NCBI RefSeq assembly: GCF_016907955.1
Contig: NZ_JAFBCX010000006.1
Span: forward strand, 62,001 to 126,000
From: Lentzea nigeriaca
GTDB lineage: Bacteria > Actinomycetota > Actinomycetes > Mycobacteriales > Pseudonocardiaceae
Reading direction: 5' to 3'
DNA length: 64,000 bases
The translations under genes and the position numbers were made by a program. Below the pieces are notes generated by a model. It was not told the DNA's origin and did not search any database. It saw nothing but the letters and a program-made list of their open reading frames with translations. Positions 25,469-33,379 of the stretch are shown here, piece by piece (the stretch's first letter is position 1; each line of letters starts with the position of its first letter).

Positions 25469-25499
25469 GACCCCACAGTGCGGTCGACAGTTCGAATTT

Positions 25500-25526
25500 G
25501 GCAACGTAAGTTGCCGTTATGGCAAC
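25500..25526. promoter_or_regulatory. Three GGCAAC half-sites between divergent genes
   Basis: GGCAAC occurs at 25500-25505 and 25521-25526 and in inverted form (GTTGCC) at 25510-25515. The 25500-25515 pair is a dyad with a 4-bp spacer. The last copy lies within the first codons of the XRE-cupin gene. This is a likely autoregulatory operator also controlling the oxidoreductase. Confidence 0.6.
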
Positions 25527-26079
25527 AACCGTGGGGCAAAGGCTCGCCGCGCTGCGAGCGGAGCACGACCTGACGCTGGCGACGTTGTCCGAGATGACGG
25601 GCATCTCGAAGTCGACGCTGTCCCGGCTGGAGACCGACCAGCGCAAGCCGACGCTGGAACTGCTGCTGCCGTTGTCGCGTACCTACCAGGTGTCGCTCGA
25701 CGACCTCGTGGGCGCGCCGGAGGTCGGTGATCCACGGGTGGTCATGAAGCCGCGCCGGCTCGACCACGGACGCGTCGGTATCCCGCTCACCAGGTCGATC
25801 GGGCCGCTGCAGGCCTGGAAGATGATCATCAATGACCCCGTGCTGCACGAACCGCGCGTGCATGAGGGCTACGAGTGGTTCTACGTGCTGAGCGGGCGGG
25901 TCCGGCTGCGGATCGGCGACAAGGAGGTCGTCCTGCGCGCGGGCGAGGTCGCGGAGTTCGACTGCCGCCAGCCGCACGCCCTCAGCAGCGCGGACGGCGC
26001 CCCGGCCGAGATCATCAGCCTGTTCGGCAAACAGGGAGAACGCATTCACACCCGCGCGGCCCCACCGAAGCAGTCATAG
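25519..26079 (+). CDS. XRE-family regulator with C-terminal cupin
   Basis: A 186-residue protein. The HTH (LATLSEMTGISKSTLSRLE) spans about 10-60 and a cupin domain about 105-175, with HEGYEWFYVLSGRVRLRIGD and FDCRQPHAL supplying possible metal-ligand His/Glu residues. The family typically controls an adjacent metabolic or redox gene in response to a small ligand. ATG 25519 is within the operator repeat. A DUF2277 gene follows after 7 bp, so the two are probably co-transcribed. Confidence 0.92.
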   Translation: MATTVGQRLAALRAEHDLTLATLSEMTGISKSTLSRLETDQRKPTLELLLPLSRTYQVSLDDLVGAPEVGDPRVVMKPRRLDHGRVGIPLTRSIGPLQAWKMIINDPVLHEPRVHEGYEWFYVLSGRVRLRIGDKEVVLRAGEVAEFDCRQPHALSSADGAPAEIISLFGKQGERIHTRAAPPKQS

Positions 26080-26086
26080 TGGAGCC

Positions 26087-26356
26087 ATGTGCCGAAACAT
26101 CCGGGTGCTCCACAACTTCGAACCGCCGGCGACGCCTGACGAGGTGCAGGCCGCGGCGCTGCAGTACGTGCGGAAGGTGAGCGGGGCGGCGAAACCGTCG
26201 GCGGCGAACCAGGCCGCGTTCGACAAGGCGGTCGCGGCGGTGGCGGCCGCCACCCAGGAACTGCTCGACGCGCTGGTGACGACGGCGCCGCCGAAGGACC
26301 GCGAGGTCGAGGCTGCGAAGGCGAAGGCCAGGGCCGCGGAGCGCTACGGACGTTAG
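26087..26356 (+). CDS. DUF2277 protein
   Basis: An 89-residue protein beginning MCRNIRVLHNFEPPATPDE, the signature start of DUF2277 (the early Cys and the NF.PP segment are conserved). It is helical, with an Ala/Lys-rich C-terminal half. The function is unknown; many actinobacteria and proteobacteria carry it. It follows the XRE-cupin gene closely and overlaps the convergent small membrane protein gene by 4 bp. Confidence 0.9.
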   Translation: MCRNIRVLHNFEPPATPDEVQAAALQYVRKVSGAAKPSAANQAAFDKAVAAVAAATQELLDALVTTAPPKDREVEAAKAKARAAERYGR

Positions 26357-26610
26357 CCGCGGACGCGGGTGTCGAGGTACATGCAGATCAGCTTGGCCGC
26401 GACGCCCGCGGAACCGACGATGAACGCCTGGTCGGGACCGAGCGTGAGGGCGATGGCCCACAGCAGCAGGGCGATCAGCACGAGGATGACCGTCACCTGC
26501 GCGGCGTGCGGCCACCGCGCGGGGCGGACGAGCCACCTCGTCGGCTGCCGCGGCTGCGGAACTTCCACGTCACCCGCACTATCGGGTGAACGCTCCGCTT
26601 GGACCGCCAT
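26353..26610 (-). CDS. Small membrane protein, unknown
   Basis: An 85-residue protein with a charged, Pro-rich N-terminal 35 residues and two hydrophobic segments (VTVILVLIALLLWAIALTL and FIVGSAGVAAKLICMYL). No family recognised. The start ATG at 26610 has GGAG-like AAGGAGCGAG just upstream. The gene stands alone on this strand. Confidence 0.75.
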   Translation of the reverse strand: MAVQAERSPDSAGDVEVPQPRQPTRWLVRPARWPHAAQVTVILVLIALLLWAIALTLGPDQAFIVGSAGVAAKLICMYLDTRVRG

Positions 26611-26923
26611 CTCGCTCCTTGCTCCGATTGCTCATGCTGGACCCATTCTCCCGAGTTGATCTTCTACGGAGTGTTACTTCTGCTTGTCGTGCGGTGAGCG
26701 TTGCGTGAGCATCGCCGAACGGCAGACGAACGGTCATCGCCGTGATCGGCTGCAGGTTCGTCACCGTCCGTTTACAGATTGGGGTCCAGACCACCACATT
26801 GAGTGTGCTCGGTGGAGCAGTGACTCAACTCCAGGTAGTCGTTACACCGTTCGGAGCAGCGCCGTTTTTGTCGGACCCCTCGGATAACGTCAGGTGAAGA
26901 GAGCGGTACGAGGGGAGAAAGCG
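26611..26923. other. Intergenic region without a gene
   Basis: About 310 bp, noticeably AT-richer than its surroundings, between the start of the small membrane protein and the next plus-strand gene. It probably contains both divergent promoters. I see no convincing dyad, tRNA or ORF with coding character. Confidence 0.5.
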
Positions 26924-27574
26924 TTGCCGGACAACAACGTCAGCGTCACCGCACTGTCGTTCACCGAGTACGTCATGAGCGGCCAGCGTGGACGCATCAA
27001 CATCGTGTCGGAGCAGCGGGGGATGTACCTGACCGACGACCCCAAGGTGTGCGGGTTCTACAACCCGATCCGCGACGCCATGCGCCGAGCGGTCAACTCG
27101 ACCGAACCTGAACTGGAGCTGAAGAAGGCGATCCTGAACGCCAACCGGACGGGGCAGCCGCGAGCGTTCGAGGAGATCGCCGACGGGTTCCTGCCCTGGC
27201 TCGCGTCGTTCAAGGCCACCGGCGTGCCGGTCGAACTGGCGACCTACCGGGTCGGCGACCTCACGCTGAAGGTCCGCCCGCACCTGGGGTTGCGCAAGAA
27301 GGACGGGTCGACCTACGCGGTGCTCGTCCACACCAAGGAGGTGCCGCTGACCAGGGAGGCGGCGAACGTCGGGCTGCGGATCCTGCAGCACACCATCGAG
27401 GACACGCTGCCGGGGGCGACGCCGATGGTGCTCGACGTGCGGCGGGGCAAGGCCTACCAGATGCCGGCGCGGACGAACCTCGGGAAGCTGGACGTGCTGA
27501 TCGCCGCCGAGGCGATGGGGTACGTGACGCACTGGCAGCTGTCCGGGCTGTTCGAGTCGGTGCGCGCGGTCTAG
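26924..27574 (+). CDS. Conserved-looking cytosolic protein, unknown
   Basis: I do not recognise the family. The protein is about 216 residues, soluble, with a mixed alpha/beta look (SGQRGRINIVSEQRG; VGDLTLKVRPHLGLRKKDGS; YAVLVHTKEVPLTREAANVG) and no catalytic motif. Coding bias is strong. The best start is TTG 26924, because AGGGGAG lies 6-12 bp upstream. A GTG at 26894 is in frame but has no ribosome site. A methyltransferase remnant follows. Confidence 0.75.
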   Translation: MPDNNVSVTALSFTEYVMSGQRGRINIVSEQRGMYLTDDPKVCGFYNPIRDAMRRAVNSTEPELELKKAILNANRTGQPRAFEEIADGFLPWLASFKATGVPVELATYRVGDLTLKVRPHLGLRKKDGSTYAVLVHTKEVPLTREAANVGLRILQHTIEDTLPGATPMVLDVRRGKAYQMPARTNLGKLDVLIAAEAMGYVTHWQLSGLFESVRAV

Positions 27575-27679
27575 GGGGTGAGGCGGCGCAGCCCGTCCGG
27601 GGGGTCGGGCTGCGCCGTTCCGCTGTCGGCACAGTTCTCGGTGCGATCTCGGCTGCGGCACCGGACAACTCGCCGTGCC

Positions 27680-28106
27680 GCTGTCGAAGCAGGTCAGGCA
27701 CGTGGTCGTCGTTGACCCGGAGCCGGCCAGGCCCTGCACTGGACGGACCACGAACGGCTGTTCCGCGAGGCGGACACGGGGAAGTTCGCGATCATCGCGA
27801 ACGGGACGCCGCTCCGGCAGCACCGGCGATCCGGAAGGTGCTGGAGCAGTGGCTGGGCCGCCGGATGACCGCCGGCGCTACGCGAGCGCGTCGAAGGCGG
27901 CCGGGTACACGCCGCACGAGTGGACGGTCGGCTACACCCACGAGCACACGATCGAAGAGCTGGCGGGCAGCCTGTTCTCCGCGATGTCGCCGGAAACGCT
28001 GCCGTCACCGCAGGACCGTCCGCTCTTCAGCGAGAAGCTCCAGAAGGTCCTGCGCGCCGACACCTACAGCGAGCCGATCACCGTGACCGTGCTCAGCACG
28101 CTTTGA
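27680..28106 (+). pseudogene. C-terminal half of a class I methyltransferase, frameshifted
   Basis: Three frames in order read as the second half of a SAM-dependent methyltransferase: QALHWTDHERLFREADTGKF, then IRKVLEQWLGRRM, then HEWTVGYTHEHTIEELAGSL and a closing segment to the stop at 28106. The segment with HW and the later WT...T.EEL...L pattern fits the family in which HWxD follows motif III. The N-terminal SAM-binding half is absent. The 3' end overlaps the convergent nuclease-like gene by 14 bp. Confidence 0.65.
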
Positions 28107-28734
28107 TCATCGCGGCCAGCGCGTCGTGCTCCGCCTGGTCCACCGTGAGCTTGTAGGTGATCTTCACCGAGATCCAGTGCTGCGCATAGGTGCACCAGTA
28201 GGCCTGCACCGGCGGCTTCCACTTCGCAGGGTCCTGGTCGCCCTTGGCGCGGTTGGTCTTCGCGGTCACGGCGAGGAGCTGGATGCCGCCGAGGTCGTTG
28301 GCGAACGCCTTGCGCTCGTCGTCGGTCCACTTGTCCGCACCCGACCGCCACGCCTCGGCCAGCGGCACGGTGTGGTCGATGTCGACCTCACCGGCGTCCT
28401 TGATCACCACGTTGTCGTAGGGACTGTTCCAAGTGCCCGAAACGACCTTGCAGTCCTTGTCCGACTTCACGTCGGTGCCCTGACGCTGCAGCACGATCTC
28501 CCTGGTGTCGCAGGAGTTTCCCTGCGAGGCCCAGTGCGGGAAGCGGTCACGGCTGTAGCCCGCCATCTTGCCCTCCGGCGCGATCTGCAACGCGCCGAGA
28601 TCGGACGAACCGGTCGGAGCGGACCCGGTGGGCGCGGGCTTGTTCTCCTTGGAGGACTGGAGATTCGTCAGGTACCAGCCCACGGCCACGAGCAGCACGA
28701 AAACCACCAGGGACGTCACCGCCGCGCGATTCAT
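28093..28734 (-). CDS. Membrane-anchored HNH nuclease-like protein (DUF1524/GmrSD C-terminal-like)
   Basis: A 213-residue protein with an N-terminal membrane helix (VTSLVVFVLLVAVGWYL), a short Pro/Ser/Thr linker, and an extracytoplasmic domain with the motif DIDHTVPLAEAWRSGA followed by N-D and N-R-A-K-G-D, the His-containing HNH pattern of the DUF1524 family. Several Cys suggest disulphides. Secreted members are common in actinomycetes and may degrade external DNA. The start is set at ATG 28734, next to the membrane helix; the frame remains open to 28761. Confidence 0.87.
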   Translation of the reverse strand: MNRAAVTSLVVFVLLVAVGWYLTNLQSSKENKPAPTGSAPTGSSDLGALQIAPEGKMAGYSRDRFPHWASQGNSCDTREIVLQRQGTDVKSDKDCKVVSGTWNSPYDNVVIKDAGEVDIDHTVPLAEAWRSGADKWTDDERKAFANDLGGIQLLAVTAKTNRAKGDQDPAKWKPPVQAYWCTYAQHWISVKITYKLTVDQAEHDALAAMIKAC

Positions 28735-28797
28735 GCGCCCATGATCGAGCATGCCGATCACAGACCGATCAACCGGCCCGCGATCGGCATGTCGTCG

Positions 28798-29745
28798 TTA
28801 TGGACGGGACGTCAGGTAGCCGCCCATGTTCTTGAAGTACTCGTGGGCCTTGAGCTCGGTCCCGTCGGCGGTGCGAACCTTCTTGACCAGCAACGCCTTG
28901 CTGCGGCCACGCCGGGCCTCCGCTCCGGCGACGATCGCCACGCCGTCGCCCTCGCGGTAGAAGATGCGGCCGGGAGTGCCGCCGTAGACCGCTTCGGACA
29001 CCTCCGCCTCGATGATCTCCAGGCGCTGCCCGCGGTGGAAGCAGAACGCGCTCGGGTACGGCGCGCACTGCGCCCGCACCAGGCGGTCGAGCTCCTCGGC
29101 GGTCCAGGTGAAGTCGATCCGCAGGTCCTCCTCGGCGCGCTTGTGGAAGAACGAGGCCTGCGAGCGGTCCTGCTTGACGAAGTCGGTCCGGCCGGACGCG
29201 ATCTCGGCGAGGCCGTCGACGGTGATCGGGCCGAAGAGCTCCAGCGTCTTGGCGAACAGGTCCGCCGTCGTGTCGCGTGGACCGACCGGGACCGACCGCT
29301 GCAGCACGATGTCGCCGGCGTCGAGCGTGTCGTCCATCATGTGCGCCGTCACGCCGACCTCCTTCTCGTCGTTGAGCAGCGCCCAGATCAACGGCGAGAA
29401 GCCCGCGTACTTCGGCAGCAGCGAGTCGTGCACGTTCAACGTGCCGTGCCTGGGCAGCGCGAAGACCTGCGGCGGGATCCACGTGCGCCAGTTGCAGGCG
29501 ACGATCACGTCGGGGTCGGCCGACTTGAGCTTGTCGAGCAGCTCCTGGTCCTCCGGACGCTCGCGGACGACGACCTCGACGCCGTTCTCGCGAGCCAGGT
29601 CCTCGACCGAATCGCTCCAGATCTTCTCGTACGCGCCCTCACCCCTGGGGTGGGTCACCACCAGGACGACCTCGTGCTCGGACGCCAAAAGTGCCTGCAG
29701 GGTGCGGTGACCCCAGGTCTGGAACCCGAACATGACGATCCTCAT
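28798..29745 (-). CDS. Formyltransferase of siderophore biosynthesis (N-hydroxyornithine formyltransferase-like)
   Basis: A 315-residue protein of the methionyl-tRNA formyltransferase superfamily. The catalytic Asn-His-Asp set can be placed in VACNWRTW, TLNVHDSLLPKYAGFSP and VTAHMMDDTLDAGDI. The C-terminal part (FMT_C-like) ends at 28798. It is divergent from an ornithine N-monooxygenase and shares two iron boxes with it. It therefore probably formylates N5-hydroxyornithine from 10-formyl-tetrahydrofolate for a hydroxamate siderophore, as CchA does for coelichelin, rather than initiator tRNA. GGAGGAC precedes ATG 29745. Confidence 0.88.
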   Translation of the reverse strand: MRIVMFGFQTWGHRTLQALLASEHEVVLVVTHPRGEGAYEKIWSDSVEDLARENGVEVVVRERPEDQELLDKLKSADPDVIVACNWRTWIPPQVFALPRHGTLNVHDSLLPKYAGFSPLIWALLNDEKEVGVTAHMMDDTLDAGDIVLQRSVPVGPRDTTADLFAKTLELFGPITVDGLAEIASGRTDFVKQDRSQASFFHKRAEEDLRIDFTWTAEELDRLVRAQCAPYPSAFCFHRGQRLEIIEAEVSEAVYGGTPGRIFYREGDGVAIVAGAEARRGRSKALLVKKVRTADGTELKAHEYFKNMGGYLTSRP

Positions 29746-29769
29746 GGGGTGTCCTCCTTCATTCCGAGA

Positions 29770-29788
29770 TACGGTCAGGCTAACCTAA
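29770..29788. promoter_or_regulatory. Iron box (IdeR/DmdR site), strong
   Basis: TACGGTCAGGCTAACCTAA matches the 19-bp iron-box consensus TTAGGTTAGGCTAACCTAA at 16 positions, with the right half perfect. It lies in the 83-bp space between the divergent formyltransferase and monooxygenase genes, about 25 bp from the former. Confidence 0.85.
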
Positions 29789-29804
29789 CCAGCGGCTTGC
29801 CAGG

Positions 29805-29823
29805 GCAGCTTAGCCTCACCTAA
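29805..29823. promoter_or_regulatory. Second iron box (IdeR/DmdR site)
   Basis: GCAGCTTAGCCTCACCTAA matches the iron-box consensus at 14 of 19 positions and lies 5 bp from the monooxygenase start. Two boxes 35 bp apart (centre to centre) suggest iron repression of both divergent transcripts. Confidence 0.7.
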
Positions 29824-29828
29824 GTTCA

Positions 29829-31085
29829 ATGCTCATGCATCCGATCCACGACATCGTCGGCATCGGGTTCGGTCCCTCGAACCTGGCGCTCGCCATCGCT
29901 CTCACCGAGCACGACGAGCAGGCCGAAACCCCTGTCACCGCGGTGTTTCTCGAACGCCAGGAGGCGTTCGGCTGGCATCGGGGCATGCTGCTCGGCGACG
30001 CCACCATGCAGGTGTCGTTCCTCAAGGACCTGGTCACCATGCGGAACCCGGCCAGCCGCTTCTCGTTCCTCTGCTACCTGCGGGATCGCGGCCGGCTCGT
30101 CGACTTCGTCAACCACAAGAACCTGTTCCCGCTGCGCGTCGAGTTCCACGACTACTTCGAGTGGGCGGCGGCGCAGGTCGACGACATGGTGGCCTACGGC
30201 ACCGAAGCCGTTGGCGTGGAAGCGATCCAGGACGACCTGTTCGAGGTGACCACCTCCACCGGAGACGTGTACCACGCACGCAACCTCGTCTTCGCGACCG
30301 GACTGCGGCCCACCGTGCCGGACGGCGTCGAGCTGTCGGACCGCGTGTGGCACAACAGCCAGTTCCTGCACCGCATCGGTGAGCTGGAGAACCCGAAGCG
30401 CTGCGTCGTCGTCGGCGCCGGGCAGAGCGCCGCCGAGGCCGTGGCGTACCTGCACCGCGAGTTCCCGGACACCGAGGTGTGCTCGGTGTTCTCCCGCTAT
30501 GGCTACTCCCCCGCGGACGACAGTTCGTTCGCGAACCGCATCTTCGACCCCGAGGCCGTCGACCACTACTACGACGCCCCGGACGCCGTGAAGCAACGGC
30601 TGATGGACTACCACCGCAACACCAACTACTCCGTGGTCGACGTCGACCTCATCGCGCAGCTCTACCGCACCGTGTACCAGGAGAAGGTCCTCGGCAGGCA
30701 ACGCCTGCGGATGATGAACCTGACCAGGCTGGTCGCGGTCGAGGAGACCTCGACGAGCACGCGAGCGGTGATCCAGTCGCTGGTCACCGGCGAGCAGGAG
30801 CTCCTGGACACCGACCTCGTGCTGCTCGCGACCGGGTACGACGAGGCCGCGCCGGTCCTCGGTTCGCTCGACGAGGCCTGCGCACGCGACGAGCAGGGCC
30901 GTCTGGTCGTGGGACGCGACTACCGCGTGCGGTCGTCGTTGCGCGGCGGCATCTACCTGCAGGGCGGCACCGAGCACTCGCACGGCATCACGTCGTCGCT
31001 CCTGTCCAACGTCGCGGTGCGTTCGGGTGAGATCCTGGCTTCCGTGCTGACCAACACTCCTGTGCCGGTCCTCGCGACCGCGTGA
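29829..31085 (+). CDS. L-ornithine/L-lysine N-monooxygenase, siderophore biosynthesis
   Basis: A 418-residue class B flavin monooxygenase of the SidA/PvdA/IucD type: FAD motif IVGIGFGPSNLALAIAL near residue 9, the family segment GMLLGDATMQVSFLKDLVT, NADPH motif VVVGAGQSAAEAVAYL near 195, and the ATGYD segment (LLATGYDE) near 338. It hydroxylates the side-chain amine of ornithine or lysine, the first step to hydroxamate groups. Pairing with the formyltransferase favours ornithine. The iron boxes indicate induction under iron limitation. No NRPS or exporter gene lies in the window, so the assembly line is elsewhere. Confidence 0.95.
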   Translation: MLMHPIHDIVGIGFGPSNLALAIALTEHDEQAETPVTAVFLERQEAFGWHRGMLLGDATMQVSFLKDLVTMRNPASRFSFLCYLRDRGRLVDFVNHKNLFPLRVEFHDYFEWAAAQVDDMVAYGTEAVGVEAIQDDLFEVTTSTGDVYHARNLVFATGLRPTVPDGVELSDRVWHNSQFLHRIGELENPKRCVVVGAGQSAAEAVAYLHREFPDTEVCSVFSRYGYSPADDSSFANRIFDPEAVDHYYDAPDAVKQRLMDYHRNTNYSVVDVDLIAQLYRTVYQEKVLGRQRLRMMNLTRLVAVEETSTSTRAVIQSLVTGEQELLDTDLVLLATGYDEAAPVLGSLDEACARDEQGRLVVGRDYRVRSSLRGGIYLQGGTEHSHGITSSLLSNVAVRSGEILASVLTNTPVPVLATA

Positions 31086-32623
31086 AACTCGACCTGAAGC
31101 TGACGGGCTGCCGGGCCGTCACGATGGACCCGGCGCACCCGGCCGCGCACACGATCGGCATCTGGCAGGGCCGCATCGCCGGGCTGGACGACCAGGTCGC
31201 GGACCTGCCCGCCACCGAGACCGCCGACCTCGGCAACGCCGTGGTGCTGCCGGGTTTCATCGACGCGCACACGCACCTCGCGTGGAACGGCCGCCGCAGC
31301 CGCACCGTGGATGTGACGGGCCTGACCACGGTCGCCCAGGTCCTCGAACGACTCGCGAACGCGCCGGGCGAGGGCTGGATCGAGGCGTCCGGCTACGACC
31401 GGCGGATCATGGACCGGCCGCTCACCGCCGCCGACCTGGACCCGGTCACCGGTGACCGGCCGCTCTACGTCGCGGACATCTCGGGGCACGCGTGCGTGGT
31501 GAACTCCGCGGTGCTGCGGCAGCTTCCGGAGATCACCAGTGACGGCTGGCTGACCGAGAACGACCAGCTGGCCGCGCGGTCGTTGCGGCTGCCGTACTCG
31601 CTCGACGAGATCACCGCCGAGCTGCACGAGAGCGCGCGGCAGGTGCTGGCCGAGGGCGTGACGATGTGCGCGGAGGCGGGCATCGGCGCGGGCCTGATCG
31701 CGAGCAGCCCACTCGAAGCGGCCGCGTACCAGCGCGCCCGGCTGCCGATCCGCGTGCAGCTCATGGTGTCCGCGTACGTGCTGCACGACGTCGCCGCCGA
31801 CCCGGCGGACGGCATCGCTCGGGCGATCGACCTGGGCCTGCACACCGGGTTCGGCGACGACATGCTGTCGATCGGCGCGATGAAGCTGTGGACCGACGGC
31901 GGCATGATCGCGCGCACGGCCGCGTTGTCCGAGCCCTACGCCGGCACCGGCAACTCGGGTCAGCTCGCGGAGTCCGAGGAGTTCATGCGGGCGGCGATCG
32001 TCGACGGCCACAACGCGGGATGGCAGCTCGCGATCCACGCGATCGGTGACCGCGCGATCGACTTCACGCTGGACGCGGTGGCGCAAGCACAACGGCAACG
32101 TCCGCGCGCCGACGCCCGGCACCGCATCGAGCACTGCGGTCTCGTCCGCCCGGACCAGCTCGACCGGATCGCCGCCCTCGGCCTGATCCCCGTGGTGCAG
32201 CCGACGTTTCTCTGGTCGTACGGCGACGACTACAGCGAGATCATGGGCCCGCAACGGGCACCCTGGATGTACCGAGGCCGGTCGTTCCTCGACCGCGGGA
32301 TCACCGTCGCGGGCAGCTCGGACCGCCCGGTCGCGGACGGATCCCCGTTGCGCGCCATCGAGTTCATGGTGCGGCGGCGTTCCTCAGGCGGCCGCGCGGT
32401 GGGTCCGGGCGAGGCGATCACCGTCGAGGAGGCGCTCCACGCGTACACGCTCGGCAGCGCCTACGCGTGCCGCAAGGAGCACGTGCTGGGCAGCCTCACG
32501 CCGGGTAAGCTCGCGGACCTCGTGGTGCTCGGCGCCGACCCGCGCACGAGCGACGCGATCGCGGACATCCCCGTGCTGGCCACCATGGTCGGCGGCACCC
32601 TCACGACTCAGCGATCTTCTTGA
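31082..32623 (+). CDS. YtcJ-like metal-dependent amidohydrolase
   Basis: A 513-residue TIM-barrel amidohydrolase. The metal motif DAHTHLAW is near residue 60, then HAIGDRAIDFTLDAV (metal His), RIEHCGLVRPDQ and SSDRPVADGSPL, with the closing ADLVVLGADP strand of the small beta domain. The YtcJ group hydrolyses amide or cyclic bonds of uncertain substrates. GTG 31082 overlaps the monooxygenase stop by 4 bp, so it is expected to be co-translated and iron-regulated, which is unusual for this family. It may act on a siderophore or its precursor, an inference from position only. The 3' end overlaps the convergent ArsR gene by 23 bp. Confidence 0.9.
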   Translation: MKLDLKLTGCRAVTMDPAHPAAHTIGIWQGRIAGLDDQVADLPATETADLGNAVVLPGFIDAHTHLAWNGRRSRTVDVTGLTTVAQVLERLANAPGEGWIEASGYDRRIMDRPLTAADLDPVTGDRPLYVADISGHACVVNSAVLRQLPEITSDGWLTENDQLAARSLRLPYSLDEITAELHESARQVLAEGVTMCAEAGIGAGLIASSPLEAAAYQRARLPIRVQLMVSAYVLHDVAADPADGIARAIDLGLHTGFGDDMLSIGAMKLWTDGGMIARTAALSEPYAGTGNSGQLAESEEFMRAAIVDGHNAGWQLAIHAIGDRAIDFTLDAVAQAQRQRPRADARHRIEHCGLVRPDQLDRIAALGLIPVVQPTFLWSYGDDYSEIMGPQRAPWMYRGRSFLDRGITVAGSSDRPVADGSPLRAIEFMVRRRSSGGRAVGPGEAITVEEALHAYTLGSAYACRKEHVLGSLTPGKLADLVVLGADPRTSDAIADIPVLATMVGGTLTTQRSS

Positions 32624-32912
32624 TCGCCGCGAGCCGCCGATCCCACTGCGAGGCGAGCGAGGCCATCCACGTGGCGGTGGCGTCCAGCGCACCGGACCGG
32701 ACGGAGAAGTTGTTCTCCCGCCCGGCCCGTTCGGACGCCACGAGCTCGGCCTTCTCCAGCACTCCCAGGTGCTTCACGATCGCCTGACGGCTCACCGGTA
32801 ACTCGGTCGCGAGCGCCGACGCCGAGATCGGCCCCTTCGCCGCCACGAGATCGAGCACCCGCCGCCGCATCGGATCAGCGAGCGCGGCCAGCACGTCGTC
32901 GACCTGACTCAC
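32601..32912 (-). CDS. ArsR-family regulator
   Basis: A 103-residue winged-helix protein (VLAALADPMRRRVLDLVAAK; ISASALATELPVSRQAIVKH; LGVLEKAELVASERAGRE). No metal-binding Cys cluster is visible, placing it with the ArsR proteins that partner AHSA1-type proteins. GTG 32912 overlaps the stop of the upstream SRPBCC gene (GTGA). Confidence 0.9.
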   Translation of the reverse strand: MSQVDDVLAALADPMRRRVLDLVAAKGPISASALATELPVSRQAIVKHLGVLEKAELVASERAGRENNFSVRSGALDATATWMASLASQWDRRLAAIKKIAES

Positions 32913-33343
32913 TTCTCCAGGTACTCCCGCAGCTCGTCGAGTTCGTGGCCCCAGCCGCCGACGTTGCCGGACGCGTAGCGCTCCTGCTCCTCCGGCGGCA
33001 GGTCGAGAGAGGTGAACCCGCTCTCCACGACCTGCAGCAACGTGCCGCCCTCCGCGGGCGTGAGCGTGAACTCGACCAGCGTCGCGTTGCCGGGCACCGG
33101 ATCCGGCCCCAGCGGACCCGACCAGCGCCACGAGAAGAACGACTCGGGCTCGACCTTCTCGATGATCGCACGCCCGGTGCCGTGTTCGGCCCACGTCAGC
33201 GTGACCTCACCACCAGGCGCGAGCTCCGACATGCTCGCCCCGGCGTCGCCGAACCACGTCCCGAGGTGCCCGGCCGAGGTCAACGCGGCCCAGACGCGCT
33301 GCGGCGACGCGTTGATCAGCACATCGCGTTCGATCCGGTCCAC
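32909..33343 (-). CDS. SRPBCC/AHSA1-domain protein
   Basis: A 144-residue protein with the START-like fold: IERDVLINASPQRVWAALTS, WFGDAGASMSELAPGGEVTL, GWGHELDELREYL. The hydrophobic cavity of this family binds lipids or small hydrophobic ligands. It is the first gene of a two-gene unit with the ArsR regulator (4-bp overlap), a standard pair in actinomycetes. The ligand is unknown. Confidence 0.9.
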   Translation of the reverse strand: MDRIERDVLINASPQRVWAALTSAGHLGTWFGDAGASMSELAPGGEVTLTWAEHGTGRAIIEKVEPESFFSWRWSGPLGPDPVPGNATLVEFTLTPAEGGTLLQVVESGFTSLDLPPEEQERYASGNVGGWGHELDELREYLEK

Positions 33344-33379
33344 ACCCCACCTCCTGCAACCCGGCGGTTGCAGGAAAGC

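Noticed and set aside
20481..28106. The two methyltransferase fragments as halves of one gene split by a 7-kb insertion
   Set aside because: The family signatures differ (UbiE-like start versus HWxD-type end), both carry their own frameshifts, and the intervening DNA holds ordinary chromosomal genes with no mobile-element ends.
28798..29745. Initiator tRNA formyltransferase (fmt)
   Set aside because: The fold fits, but the iron boxes and the divergent ornithine monooxygenase point to siderophore formylation, and there is no neighbouring def or sun gene.
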